Source of the DNA: Marinobacterium sediminicola
GTDB lineage: Bacteria > Pseudomonadota > Gammaproteobacteria > Pseudomonadales > Balneatricaceae
Assembly: GCF_022343685.1 (NCBI RefSeq)
Contig: NZ_CP092123.1
Span: 682,001-746,000 of the forward strand
Direction: 5' to 3'
DNA: 64,000 nt
Below are positions 13,601-20,585 of this stretch, piece by piece. The position numbers were made by a program, and so were the translations under genes. Positions within the stretch are counted from its first letter, which is position 1; each line of letters opens with the position of its first letter. Below the pieces are notes generated by a model. The model ran no database searches, had not been told where the DNA came from, and was given only the letters and a program-made list of their open reading frames with translations.

Positions 13601-16600
13601 ACAATCTATACCCGAGTGGGCAACAGTATCCAGGTGTATCGCGGAGCTTTCGGCGAGATTGACACGACAGCCGAATTCCTTGATTCGTCACTGACTGCTT
13701 CGGCAGGCTCCCGCTCGACCGTATATGCTCCGCGTGAAGGTCTCGACTATATCTGGCTCGATGGTGAAAGTTACCAGGCGCTCAATATTGAGACCCGTTA
13801 CAGCGATACCGCCATCGGGTTTATCCCGGCAGGATCGGGTACGCTCTATTCGAGCGAAACCATTCCTGGCAGTGCTGAACCACGGGCCATCCCGGGTGCC
13901 AACTACCTGGCTGAAGGTGAGATTCCCGAAGGCGAGCGAGGACTTGGCAATGTTTATGACTGGGGGGTACAGGACTACGAAAGCGATGGCAGTGCCGACA
14001 GTACTGTGGTCGAAACCTGGTCAACCTGCGAGTCGCACTTCATCGTGTGTCTGGAACGACGGTACTGGACAAAGGAAACCACGACCAGCGGACTGGTCGG
14101 GATTCACCGGCGTGGCATGGCGGCAGATCAGGACATCAACATCAACTTTATCGGCTACGACAGTGGCAGCATCAATATCACCAGCACCCTGTCGGACGTG
14201 CTGGTGGGCGGTTCAGTGCTCAATGAGTCCGGTACGACTACTATCAGAGCCAATGTTCTGGACCAGCTGGATCCTGATGCGATTATCAGCGCCGGACATC
14301 TGAACGTATACACAACTGAAGGCATCGGCCTGACGCAAGCCATGAGGACCCAGATTTCGGGCGACTTGAGAGCGGCGAGTGTGGGTGGCGATATCCGTTT
14401 CGATGCGGTCAACGGGGGCCTCAATATCAGAGAAGTCAGCACCCAGGACGGCGATGTCTGGTTGCGTGCAGTGGGGGATATTCGTAGCGGTTCGAGCTTA
14501 GGGATCAAGGGAGGGTCGATCGAGCTGACTTCCCTCAGTGGTTCCATTAACGGCGCAATACAGACCGGCAGTACCGAGCAGGATGTGTTGGCTGCATCGG
14601 CACCTGGCGGAATCAATCTGTTGCAAAGGGAGGGTGATCTTTGGGTGACGACCCTGGATGCCGGGGCTTCTGATGTCAGTGTGACACTTGGGGACGGTGA
14701 TTTGCTGGACGGTAATACCACCGCGAGTGTCGATCAACGTCAGGCGGCGGTTATCGAGGCACTGTGGGACGACATGGATCTTACCGGCACGGGTGCGGAT
14801 GAAGCGTTGCAGAGGGAGCTGGATGCTCAGACACAGGCCGGGCAAACGCGTTACCAGCGTTACTGGACGCTGCGCAATCTGTCGATTGAGCTGGATGAAA
14901 GTGGCCAGCCGGTGGCCTATAGCAGTGATGCCTATGATCCCGACTTCCGTGTCAGCTATGGCAGCAGTCGTATCGAAGCGTTGAAAGCGACCTACGGATG
15001 GTCGACGCCTGCGGAAGTGGAAGCCGGAGTCGCGCGCATGGAACAGCTGGCGACCGATGAGTATCACGCCCTGCACCAGGAGTTCGGCACGGGAGCCTAC
15101 GACCCGAATTTTGCTTTTGTCTTGTCACAGGATGACATTGATGCCATTTCGCAGGGCCACAAATGGACGGTCGACCAGCTGACCTATTCGGTGGCCGAAG
15201 GCATTGCGCGTGCGCCTGGCCAGAACACCGGCGTGCTGAATGAAGATCCGAACATTGTGGGTCATAACGTCTTTATTGCCGCTAATAACGTAGGCAAAAC
15301 GCTGGACGAAACACTCGTCATCGACCTGACGGATGGTGTTCGGTCTCTGACTACAGCAGAGCGTCAGGCACTGTCGACGGCCGAATATGATGATGTGGCT
15401 ATCGACCCCGAGAACCCGAATGTCTTGACCATTCTACGGCGTGATGACGTGGATTTTGCGGCGAGTGGGGGCATATTGGTTACTGCCCATGAGAATGCCT
15501 TTATTGGCGGTGATCAGGACCTCAACATTCAACAGATCAATGGAAAAACCATTCGTATTAAAACCAACGGTTCGATTCTGCTGGATGACTCACTGTCACC
15601 CGGGAGCAGGATCAGGGGCACGGATCTGATTCTGGAGGCATCGAGCGGCAACATCGGCTCCGAAGACCTCCCTCTGGTGACGGATCTGATCGGGCAGTTG
15701 ACGGCGCGAACCAGTGGCTCACTGTACCTGTTCCAGAGAGGAGATGTGATTGTTGACAGCGTGACTGCATTGGGTGGTATCTGGATGGATGTGGTCGGTG
15801 ATGTGACGGCCGCTCGCAGTACCGGTGCCACTTTCAACGGCGGTAATGTGACATTGAGTGTATCCGGTAATCTTGGATCGGAAACGGGTGCCGTGGATAT
15901 TACTCAGGGCAGCAGTGAATGGCTGAACCTGGAAGTATCAGGTGATGTCTGGCTGGGTGCCCGACAGCTTAATGGTGCGGTGGGCAACCTCAACTTTGCC
16001 CAATTGATGGTGGGCGGAGATCTGACCATTGCCAATGTGTGGGACGTATTGCTGTCGGATGCCGACGCTGGCGTCAGTGGCAATCTGTTGATGGATCTGC
16101 AAAATGACTGGCGAATGTCTTCGACATCCTCGCTGCAGTCACTGGGCAATGTCTCGGCTCGCACGGGGGGCACAAGCGTGCTGTCCGATATCCGGTTATG
16201 GGGTGAGGCAAATGATTTCACCCTTGAGTCCACAGCGATCCAGGCGGTGGGTGACGGGCCTCATTTGCGTCTCAACGGCGCTCTCAGCCTGACGGCGACG
16301 AATGATATTGGTACCTCGGATGCCTACCTGCGTGTCTCGACCGGCTCGGTCAATGCACTGAGTCAAAACGGTAGCGTCTACCTCGACCTGCTGAGTGACA
16401 TGACCGGTGGTGGAGCTATCGCGGCACTGGGGGGAGAAGTCAGTGTCAATGCGGCCGGTGACCTGTTGTTGGACAGCCTGTTCGGCGCGGATGGTGTCAA
16501 TGCTGTGGACCAGGGGACAATGCAGCTGGGAACTTTGGGATCAGAAGCCGGAGCTCTGCTCAGTGCCGTCAACGACTTGCATATCGGCAGTGCTGATATC

Positions 16601-18025
16601 GTCGAATCTTTGGAGTTGAATAACGGGGAGAACCTCAGTTTCGGTACGCTGATTGCCGGCCAGAATATCAACGGTGTTGCGGCCGGCACCATAACCGGTG
16701 ATCAGATACGTACAGGGCTTGATCTGAACCTGTCGGCTGGAGGAACTCTGAACGTTAATCAGGTCGCGTCGGGCCGTGATGCTCTGCTCAGTGCCGTCAA
16801 CGATCTGCATATCGGCAGTGCCGATATCGTCGGGTCTTTGGCGCTGAATACCGGGGAGAACCTCAGTTTCGGCACGCTGATTGCCGGCCAGAATATCAAC
16901 GGTGTTGCGGCCGGCATCATAACCGGTGATCAGATACGTACAGGGCTTGATTTGAACTTGCGGGCTGGAGGATCGCTGGACGTTAATCGGATCGCGTCAG
17001 GCCGCGATGTGACCCTTGAAGCTGAGTCGTTAAATCTGGGTTCACTCTCAGCCGGTGCCGATGTGGCACTGAAAACCCTCGAAGACATCGTCATTGTAAG
17101 CGTGGATACGCTGGGTGCACTGGGGTTGACCGCTGGTGGCCGCATTGAGTTCGAGGATATGGAGGCTGGCAGTGGTGTTACAGCTGCAGCAGGGGGCTCC
17201 ATCATCGGGCGTACCGTGAAGGGAGGTCCGCTGATCGATATGACCGCGGGTGTGCAATGGCTTGATGGTGAAAGCCAGCCTGACGTGACCGAAGGGGTGA
17301 ACCTTTCCATCGACCTTGCGGAAGCCGACAGCGTATCACTGCGCTCGGGAGGCGTAACCCGAATTCCTCAGGTCAATGCAGCGAACTTTGTCGGGTTGTA
17401 TGGTTCGGGTCTGAACACCAGTGTGTATGACACTGACGGTGACTGGATCAGGCTTGATCTGCACGACGGGCATGAAGGTCTGGCAGATCGAATCAGCCTG
17501 CGGATTTTCGGCGATGAAGGTGTCGAGATTGATCGGCTCTATGCAGGAGTACTGGAGCTGTGGACAGATGCGCTTGAATTGGTCATGCGAGACGTACGCA
17601 TAAGTGAAAGCATGGCATTGCAGACTCCTGAAACCTATGTCTGGATGAACCAGTTGAATCCCGGGACACAGCAGGTAGATACGCAACTCTATGAGCCTGA
17701 CCAGGCATTCAAAGTATCGGTTTCTGGACAGAATGTTGAAACCGACGCCTATGTTGTCTACTACCGCCCAGGCTGGACTGTCAGTGTGCCGAACTTTACG
17801 GACACTCATGATCTTGAGGGGGTTCTAGTAGGTGGTCAAAGTGTTGAACGTACGGTTGGTCGTATTCTCAGCGAGCCTGAGAGCTACGTGTATACAGGTT
17901 CGATTATGACGCCATTCCAATCGCCTGTGCTGGCCTCTAGCCCGGTTCAGGGGCCTGTGAGCGGTTTTGCAGTACGGTTGGATAGTGAAGATGAGCAGCC
18001 GGAACAGGAAAAAGATGGAATATGA
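1664..18025 (+). CDS. Giant two-partner-secretion exoprotein, LktA/FHA-type filamentous adhesin
   Basis: This 5453-residue protein starts with ATG preceded by GGGAG 8 bases upstream. It has an extended Arg/Lys-rich signal peptide ending LWA (cleavage near 44/45). A TPS secretion domain follows at about 45-300, with FNSFHHFNV at 77-85, NLINLV at 101-106 and DPHGVVVG at 133-140, as in filamentous haemagglutinins and Fusobacterium leukotoxin LktA. From there to about 4900 it is Gly/Ala/Ser/Asp-rich sequence in degenerate repeats, consistent with a very long beta-helix. A near-perfect tandem repeat of 76 residues lies at 4964-5115. The only cysteines I found are two pairs, 483/486 and 4122/4129. 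The C-terminal 300 residues lack repeats and end in an acidic tail. I see no VENN motif, toxin domain or sorting signal, so adhesin or filament is more likely than a CDI effector. The stop overlaps the TpsB start. Confidence 0.9.
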   Translation: MARAAKRRRGGLRQIAGQKFTAARSTLAAAVAAALGAGISPLWANTIVVDGRTDTRLNVNGNVTDVVTGTVRGANGFNSFHHFNVAAGNTVNLHVPSNAQNLINLVHDSRAVIDGTLNGVKNGNIDGHIVFADPHGVVVGANGVINVGSLMLAAPTSEFMDRMISAEGAIDEAAVSDLLAGTAPVGDGQIRIDGKVNALDAVHLGGRVVVLDGTVEVATDEAHQALFEAAVNTEGLAVASGASLEAGNIVIHAADDVVISGVANVSAPASGEQGGHIRVRAGRDVSLNDGAVMSVAGADSGGSAGVIDIWADRDATVSTGVRFDASAGATGDGGFIEVSAARTVTLDGLNADLGAGAGGEVGEFLIDPVTVNAGSTAYYTNGGNVTIVASDTITLAENAVINTRQILDPAGDDKLYGDWAAPGDNPFLLPADSETVASIGRSGNVTLQAPNITIEAGARINTFATDGYDAGDISLLSGDNFTCNICEAPSVGDYFTDIDSIGSPIAVASTDDVSISIAEGAVLDARYLERSGYMGAAGADGNIEISAEASDLQVAGWSQASASVVVNGMLRGGDINVTASANAGVDFSFLAALDPANPTGTLTLMEEISDVEFDQIHADLIENADDPTDLTNLLGVGLPITAGIAHADAKVEIGNGAVLEASGEINVSANAERSVNGASGGLLAGSIPNIGIGAIYGQVSGETTAIVSGNARLTTTEAVNVTAFSKNELEVGAEAQVEAAKTTSNTTQGNSSAAFALAIGRARVNTTAGIGESVVLDAGDVDVHAAGMDDFSTEAQSIAIKSTKAGAPTQSQGALTVAISDWKTGVDAYFDARLAAGEELESLDVIAQNLSVSRSTRASVQTGNNFFDYLLGSRSNRQSALDGLLSGAISRSGSPSSLRIAGAAAVTISEQTASARIGSGAVVNAAGDVAVRSRVIDQGIRNIADSRVNSTSGSDASQISGSVAFAFGEYNHASHALIGDGASVNAANIGVGARSLLPIDNDYDEALSDFDVTQWDGPDDFFGALTSLYEAVMMPDATAVESAGLADYLLTGYSNAYGTAEENAVFGSANILLTGHDTRAWVGEGATLNATGADAEWSSDFGIPIEVDDGEDPWDIDAAESWTWSAPVDVDAQSTTETIGFTGNLSILSLLLNRNDPSGNSVGGSFGWTQFDTRTIAGIGDGAVVRASALDVNAVTTDLMVVIAPSAGQGDSVAGNGIFSYAQLDGVTHASVHNGAHLDVGVLDILADQNTWLWAIGGAMASSSETSIGVAVAVDSISSDTRAWVGDNSADRVPEEGEDTDGDGMADTERADVLVADGSAAGILADEVNLNARTEGEVGAISVAGAVARSGASSSSSVGSQQQNTAGGLSSNTSSNTQNSGFLGSLQNMSQSFGSSSSAPTAAPSLTGAGSGTLNFSRINTVAEMNDVALLNTPADGAVQISVNAISDIDQISGSGAAALSLSGSGSASRSTAVAGAVAFNDIQNETRAGLYGVTLAAGGETSTVDVLAASSGDILSAGLALASSDGNASYGGAVSASLGMIDSDTRAEIENSMLLGNDSDLNLTGYDRSRILVGGGALYHGSGDGGGGVGLALTYGRIDNDVSAYIRGSELYNYGNVGVSALSASRVLAAAFGGAVDTGSSTLSGAGSVYVLSVDSDLGAGVTGTYHEVDDDSNPETPAVPELVSESVLTLSGDLQVLAASTSGTAELDSHFVEGGLNTGADFDGNVLAGIDTDQTGLAMPDLALPGEAVLGFAGSLAIGGDAAAAGVAVGYTELGGSYRAEILDADVTAAGAIDVAAINSRTAIGIAAGASYSDAAAITALGSGAITVSKTDVVAQVGGSSVLEADNIGVKAEAQGEIFSLAGALSATSSGTAAIGAAASYNEIGGTVAATLGGDRVHVTGSNPAGEGASVDVLAQQDADIRALAIAGGVNAGGTVAAAGSVTINSLTASTSAQVDASSVEADSLRVRAANGSEDNSNDIWSLAGSITVSNTAGFGLAFSFNTLANAISSGISGTTLLGTDQVDVSSDNHSSIKTLAVSGGGSGNISAGVSDASSSNRAMISAGLNNTYLERDTARVNVQAADHAAIDSLAGAVQGGGTGAVGAAAVVNDIANQISAQVSGGRLRVENLSIDASSLAAINTIAAGVAVGGQAGLAGSIAVNLMDTVTSAYIDSGADIEAQHNVGVVATNNDAVNVIAGSAGIGIGAVGGGLSFVINHMMGVTQAYIDGATTRVSALALDAADVISVATGDLTSEISATKLEEVVDFSPVNVERASHDVTGVAVNASSIQSVGALAVTIGVSGGASGAVTSSNNVIAGETSAWIRGGDINRAVGASEYQQLDLRASSHAYSANLATGVAASATGSGSGTLAIDTLSRRTSAWASEADLHATDRIDVVARTTLGTSMLSIGGAGGVAGIAGSGNIAVHDATTLAYFEGETDADTAQLVLDADARNRMTLVSGAVGIGVTGGGAGATNLAVSSLTTEAEIDSEWRDETNETPTGSGQLIVSGDTRIKANSDSGIENYAIGAAGGGTLGVAGSIGVNVVDNTTMAGMRNARLQGTWDSSLGIEATEAVTLSTFAGALGVGVSGSGVGAGAQVSVVHSVTDAALEHSSVQMGGDLDVLARSDLTSNAVSIAASGGASAGISGSVSVTLIGSGERGDADEEIDKDGQGTLSHVSDLNQAERNGDTAELLSQDQQEQIATSSAYDFDTAVSGTVADRTRARISGGSIVAANLNVNAEDVSRITNTVGAIAGGSLGFGGAVSISRSYSQVSALISDNASIYSHGDVSVKAVAGEAGDTDELTDTAVAGSAGMVALGAAVVDARIDNQVEAGFSARLQGPGSVLSVKAEDLSSVNAEAIGAQAGASAAGIVLANAGKTSRVDARIADATLYASSAREIELAAASSGRVNAHSVAAAGGILAAGSGSVATAIDGSDVDAGLYGANVLYVKGDGLNIDAKSRPEVRALAEGYNVAGSYSVGASVATAKVEADVDAVIFGTTTVNGIGDVELKARLEQVSGSGGLAWARATGASGGAALGANATVADARTTSHINTEIESGSTFNQQGDIQLLAWTDARQSANADGYSIGLVAAGANDAHAESSGTTKAHFAGAIGGSGHGDLSVRAISENVNEAQAEAGSGGLVAGAAASASTLDASSVSATLANSSAISVGDLTLAASHTTEYLTTVDSTRASLLGMSGGWSVNSVDADVTVTVAEDSVVQANNVKIDALGSVSSNSGDDFNVQSGSGGIFDFAGASSMADIVLNTLVDLGRNVMLGLKGDWTSPGTFTVQAANTLDLSDRVKLDAGGLIATAHAESRITANDVSATLNIAEGARLESTGDMVLASYNDADIGASANAKTYGVSGAAGGTSRIEFSSEQSIDVGQGAELLSWGDMRLMTGRDTFGNDSEIDLQAYTDLWNYTALPVGGPPVADVLLTRTGNIAIDSGARVASVGDVYLIADGGKNALTAQGTGKDLYRAAAEGIVNAIGSLVGAEEISLELKGGSTSIDNQTAVSIDGRVEAGIYHDQFLTLNHRVVSDGSGGETFEVYASRSSEGVGYTLLSEDYTQNLFERLNTLYAQQVDYNASAVEKAAFQAEIDLIRRQLEALGTQAGLTEAEMYPDGRDGALVIPTSFPIYTVELDDIIARPGNIEIGAQVLTGTGVLDAPGDASIEIINNTPAFLRTNDLIVPDRMGGEVRFNRALVKSTAEITALNKDGRVANFSEVNTAANSDVPQISVINSFNPTDLPGTLAPDVFAVGDVENRRGSVLIKSNHGSVIVDGSIRANSTSIGAGENVVLSYIDDFRHLDTDPAGLAAPDASGATVAGNSVIISARYINVNGLVQSGIPNWNLTISAGDATVMSQARTDFNNGAGEELVRIRESDPLSGTIGYRYDARNDRIVLDSVDVSGGYMELTGKIISTGNGELRVLDGYGRVSVNNETGIDLEIAGIDIGTEIEGRLRINDAGLLDGDDNNLTSTIYTRVGNSIQVYRGAFGEIDTTAEFLDSSLTASAGSRSTVYAPREGLDYIWLDGESYQALNIETRYSDTAIGFIPAGSGTLYSSETIPGSAEPRAIPGANYLAEGEIPEGERGLGNVYDWGVQDYESDGSADSTVVETWSTCESHFIVCLERRYWTKETTTSGLVGIHRRGMAADQDININFIGYDSGSINITSTLSDVLVGGSVLNESGTTTIRANVLDQLDPDAIISAGHLNVYTTEGIGLTQAMRTQISGDLRAASVGGDIRFDAVNGGLNIREVSTQDGDVWLRAVGDIRSGSSLGIKGGSIELTSLSGSINGAIQTGSTEQDVLAASAPGGINLLQREGDLWVTTLDAGASDVSVTLGDGDLLDGNTTASVDQRQAAVIEALWDDMDLTGTGADEALQRELDAQTQAGQTRYQRYWTLRNLSIELDESGQPVAYSSDAYDPDFRVSYGSSRIEALKATYGWSTPAEVEAGVARMEQLATDEYHALHQEFGTGAYDPNFAFVLSQDDIDAISQGHKWTVDQLTYSVAEGIARAPGQNTGVLNEDPNIVGHNVFIAANNVGKTLDETLVIDLTDGVRSLTTAERQALSTAEYDDVAIDPENPNVLTILRRDDVDFAASGGILVTAHENAFIGGDQDLNIQQINGKTIRIKTNGSILLDDSLSPGSRIRGTDLILEASSGNIGSEDLPLVTDLIGQLTARTSGSLYLFQRGDVIVDSVTALGGIWMDVVGDVTAARSTGATFNGGNVTLSVSGNLGSETGAVDITQGSSEWLNLEVSGDVWLGARQLNGAVGNLNFAQLMVGGDLTIANVWDVLLSDADAGVSGNLLMDLQNDWRMSSTSSLQSLGNVSARTGGTSVLSDIRLWGEANDFTLESTAIQAVGDGPHLRLNGALSLTATNDIGTSDAYLRVSTGSVNALSQNGSVYLDLLSDMTGGGAIAALGGEVSVNAAGDLLLDSLFGADGVNAVDQGTMQLGTLGSEAGALLSAVNDLHIGSADIVESLELNNGENLSFGTLIAGQNINGVAAGTITGDQIRTGLDLNLSAGGTLNVNQVASGRDALLSAVNDLHIGSADIVGSLALNTGENLSFGTLIAGQNINGVAAGIITGDQIRTGLDLNLRAGGSLDVNRIASGRDVTLEAESLNLGSLSAGADVALKTLEDIVIVSVDTLGALGLTAGGRIEFEDMEAGSGVTAAAGGSIIGRTVKGGPLIDMTAGVQWLDGESQPDVTEGVNLSIDLAEADSVSLRSGGVTRIPQVNAANFVGLYGSGLNTSVYDTDGDWIRLDLHDGHEGLADRISLRIFGDEGVEIDRLYAGVLELWTDALELVMRDVRISESMALQTPETYVWMNQLNPGTQQVDTQLYEPDQAFKVSVSGQNVETDAYVVYYRPGWTVSVPNFTDTHDLEGVLVGGQSVERTVGRILSEPESYVYTGSIMTPFQSPVLASSPVQGPVSGFAVRLDSEDEQPEQEKDGI
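16553..17008 (+). repeat. Tandem duplication, 2 x 228 bp, inside the exoprotein gene
   Basis: The first unit begins with GCTCTGCTCAGTGCCGTCAA at 16553 and the second with the same 20 bases at 16781, a period of 228 bases or 76 codons. At protein level the copies agree at 67 of 76 positions by my alignment. Long stretches of DNA are identical, including the segment coding LIAGQNINGVAAG. The high identity suggests a recent in-frame duplication of one or a few beta-helix coils. Confidence 0.9.
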
Positions 18026-19713
18026 GCGCAAGGAAGAAAGACGTAGCGGATATGAAACGCTCGGTTGACAGGTCGGTTTACCGCACACGACTTCTATTGG
18101 GAAGTGTCTTTTGCCTGTTGCTGACAAAGGAGTTGCATGCAGCGCCTTTACAGCCGGACATCAGGACGCTGGACCCGGGTGTTCAGCGACAAGGTGTGCT
18201 GGATGAGCGCCGTTATCGCCAGGAAGAGGAAACGCGAGGACAGCGTCCTTCGGATGAAGACGTTATCATCGCGCCGGGTCCGGACAGTGGTGCCGGGCTG
18301 CCTGAAAATGCGTTGCGTTTTACATTACAAGAGATCCGTTTTGATAGTTCCAGCTTTATATCGACCGAACGTTTACTGACGATTGGTCGAGACTATGTGG
18401 AGGTTGAAATTGGTTTCGAACAGTTGAATGCAATGATCGAGCGCATCAATGCAATCTATCGTGAAAGAGGGATTGTGAGTGCCAGAGCCGTTATTCCACC
18501 TCAAACCATTCAGGACGGTATATTGTATGTGCGCTTGGTCGAAGGGCGCCTGGGACAGCTGTTGATTGACCCGGAAGCGCGGACCCGTTTCGATTTTTTG
18601 TCTGCGAGGCTCCCTCTGACAGTGGGGGAAGTCGTCGATGTACCCGCTCTGCGCCATTCACTGAACTGGGTTAACAGTACCTCAGAGTTGCGTTTACAGG
18701 CCGCGCTCAAATCAGGCGAAAATCCCGGAGAAACCGATGTCCTGCTGGAGGTTTTAGAGCCTTCGCGTTATACGGTAGAGATTTTTGCGGACAACAACGG
18801 CAGTGAATCGACAGGAGAATACCGTGTTGGCACTCTGTTGGGGGCCTATGGTTTGCTTGGCCGTGATGACAGGGTTGATTTGTATCTGGTTGGTAGCAAT
18901 GGGTCTACCAGTGGCTTGTTAAACTGGAATATGCCGTTCAATACCACAGGTGGTCGTGTTCACCTCAGCCTCTCTGAAGGCGATATTGAGGTCGTTGAAG
19001 GCCCCTTTACCAGCCTGGACATTGAGGGAAGCAGCTCCAGTGTCGAATTTATGTTAAAGCAGCCGTTCATTCGCCATGATCAATATTGGTTGGATGGCTG
19101 GTTCAATATCGCACGGATGGAATCAGTATCAGAGATATCTGGTGAAAGCCTGAGTGAGTTCGAAGTTGAGAGCTGGGGGATCGGCGGGCTGCTGCAGGGT
19201 TTTGAGGAGCGGTTTGTCTGGAGGCTTGGACAGGGACTGCGCTTTTACAAGGTCAAGGATATGTTCGAAGATCAGACAGATGTTACTTTACTGCAGGGCG
19301 ATGCAAGCCTGGTCTATGCCCTGAATGAACGGCTCACAGCAATCGCCCGAGCAGGGTGGCAGCTAACGGATCTGGAAACTGTGCCGTCTCCTGTGTTATT
19401 TCAGCTTGGCGGTGTTAATACTGTCAGGGGATATAGTCAAGGTGTAGTCGCGGGTGCGAAGGGTTTGACCACCAGCTTTGAATTGCATTATCGATTTAAT
19501 GATCGTTGGCAGGGATATACGTTTGCAGACTACGGACGAGCTGAAGATATCAGTCCAGACTCAGTAACGCTGAGCTCTCTGGGAGTCGGTGTTAAGTGGT
19601 TTGCAGACAAGCATTTATCTGCTGAGCTTTCACTGGGCATTCCTCTTGAGGATGTCGTACCTGATCAGGATTCTGCACGGTTGCATACACGGATCAGCTA
19701 CCGTTGGCATTAA
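18022..19713 (+). CDS. TpsB outer-membrane transporter, ShlB/FhaC/HecB family
   Basis: Secretes the preceding exoprotein across the outer membrane. The 563-residue protein has a signal peptide (hydrophobic LLLGSVFCLLL, cleavage after LHA near 40). A linker to about 95 is followed by a POTRA region at roughly 98-245 (starting LRFTLQEIRFDSSSF, with YRERGIVSARAVIPPQTI) and a 16-strand-type beta barrel. The VRGY motif of barrel loop L6 is present in GGVNTVRGYSQG, and the C-terminus ends in aromatic-rich ISYRWH. Length is normal for the family. ATG overlaps the exoprotein stop (ATGA), indicating translational coupling. An alternative start is ATG 18052, which leaves a shorter n-region. The tpsA-before-tpsB order is one of two common arrangements. 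Confidence 0.93.
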   Translation: MSARKKDVADMKRSVDRSVYRTRLLLGSVFCLLLTKELHAAPLQPDIRTLDPGVQRQGVLDERRYRQEEETRGQRPSDEDVIIAPGPDSGAGLPENALRFTLQEIRFDSSSFISTERLLTIGRDYVEVEIGFEQLNAMIERINAIYRERGIVSARAVIPPQTIQDGILYVRLVEGRLGQLLIDPEARTRFDFLSARLPLTVGEVVDVPALRHSLNWVNSTSELRLQAALKSGENPGETDVLLEVLEPSRYTVEIFADNNGSESTGEYRVGTLLGAYGLLGRDDRVDLYLVGSNGSTSGLLNWNMPFNTTGGRVHLSLSEGDIEVVEGPFTSLDIEGSSSSVEFMLKQPFIRHDQYWLDGWFNIARMESVSEISGESLSEFEVESWGIGGLLQGFEERFVWRLGQGLRFYKVKDMFEDQTDVTLLQGDASLVYALNERLTAIARAGWQLTDLETVPSPVLFQLGGVNTVRGYSQGVVAGAKGLTTSFELHYRFNDRWQGYTFADYGRAEDISPDSVTLSSLGVGVKWFADKHLSAELSLGIPLEDVVPDQDSARLHTRISYRWH

Positions 19714-19747
19714 TCCAGTCAGTCATTTTGCACTAAGGAAGGAAAAT

Positions 19748-20500
19748 ATGGCGAGCAAGCTGTTTTATAACGACATAATCCCGTTGAACCGGGATAAACA
19801 TCGTACACTTCATATTGATTCCAGCAAAGGGGATGCGAGTTTTGCCGAACATACGCATTACGTGCCCCTGGCTGCGAGCGAATTTTATCAGGCTTCAAAA
19901 GATTACCCCATTCTGTTTGCGGGTGAAGGCGATTCGGCAGGTGCTATTGCTCTGCTGGGGTTGCGTGAAAACGAAAACCTGTTCGTTAGTGACGATAAGC
20001 GTTGGATTAAAGGAACCTATGTTCCCGCTTTTGTTCGCCGTTACCCGTTTATTCTTGCTCGTAATGAAACCCAGTCAGACTTCACGATTTGTTTTGACCA
20101 GTCCTATGCCGGCTTTTCGGATGACAGCGGTGACGCCTTGTTCGATGAAGAAGGCAAGGAATCAAGTTATCTTGGCGGCGTGATCGATTTCTTGAATCGT
20201 TACACTCGTGAGTTGGAAATGACAGCAGGCTTTGTGTCCTGGTTACAGGAGCATGACTTGTTGGCCACCAGAACCTTGAGAGTATCGGACAGGTTTGGTC
20301 GAAACTTCTTTCTTAATGACTTCCGTGTGGTGGATGAAGAGAAATTGGCAAAACTTGAGGATAATCAATTAGGGGAGCTGCATAAAAAAGGCTGGTTAGG
20401 TCTGATATATGCTCACTTGATTTCTCTGGGATGTATAACACGCTTGCCTGAGCACCTCGAGCCTCCTGAAGAGACAGTTGAGGATATTACGATTCAGTAA
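19748..20500 (+). CDS. SapC family protein
   Basis: A 250-residue protein with the features of the SapC family: start MASKLFYNDIIPLNRDKHR, then YVPLAASEF, YPILFAG, FVRRYPFI and a C-terminal helix pair. Named after a gene of the Campylobacter fetus S-layer export locus; its biochemical role is unknown. No signal peptide or membrane segment is visible, so it is probably cytoplasmic. ATG 19748 is preceded by AAGGAAGG and was chosen over an upstream frame that overlaps tpsB. It follows tpsB by 34 bases and is closed by a terminator at 20515, so it is most likely the third gene of the exoprotein operon and may assist production or export. That role is inferred from position only. Confidence 0.85.
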   Translation: MASKLFYNDIIPLNRDKHRTLHIDSSKGDASFAEHTHYVPLAASEFYQASKDYPILFAGEGDSAGAIALLGLRENENLFVSDDKRWIKGTYVPAFVRRYPFILARNETQSDFTICFDQSYAGFSDDSGDALFDEEGKESSYLGGVIDFLNRYTRELEMTAGFVSWLQEHDLLATRTLRVSDRFGRNFFLNDFRVVDEEKLAKLEDNQLGELHKKGWLGLIYAHLISLGCITRLPEHLEPPEETVEDITIQ

Positions 20501-20514
20501 CGATATTGAATATT

Positions 20515-20548
20515 AAAAGGCGGTGTCTGATCATCGCCTTTTAAGTTT
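20515..20548 (+). terminator. Intrinsic terminator after the SapC gene
   Basis: AAAAGGCG at 20515-20522 pairs with CGCCTTTT at 20535-20542 across a 12-base loop, followed by a T-rich tail. It lies between two convergent transcription units and probably ends the exoprotein operon. Confidence 0.75.
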
Positions 20549-20585
20549 TAAAAGACCGCTTTTATTCTTGAATAATTTTTTAATT

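Noticed and set aside
1664-18025. Contact-dependent inhibition effector (CdiA-like)
   Set aside because: No VENN motif or toxin-like C-terminal domain is visible, and the gene after tpsB is SapC rather than a small immunity gene.
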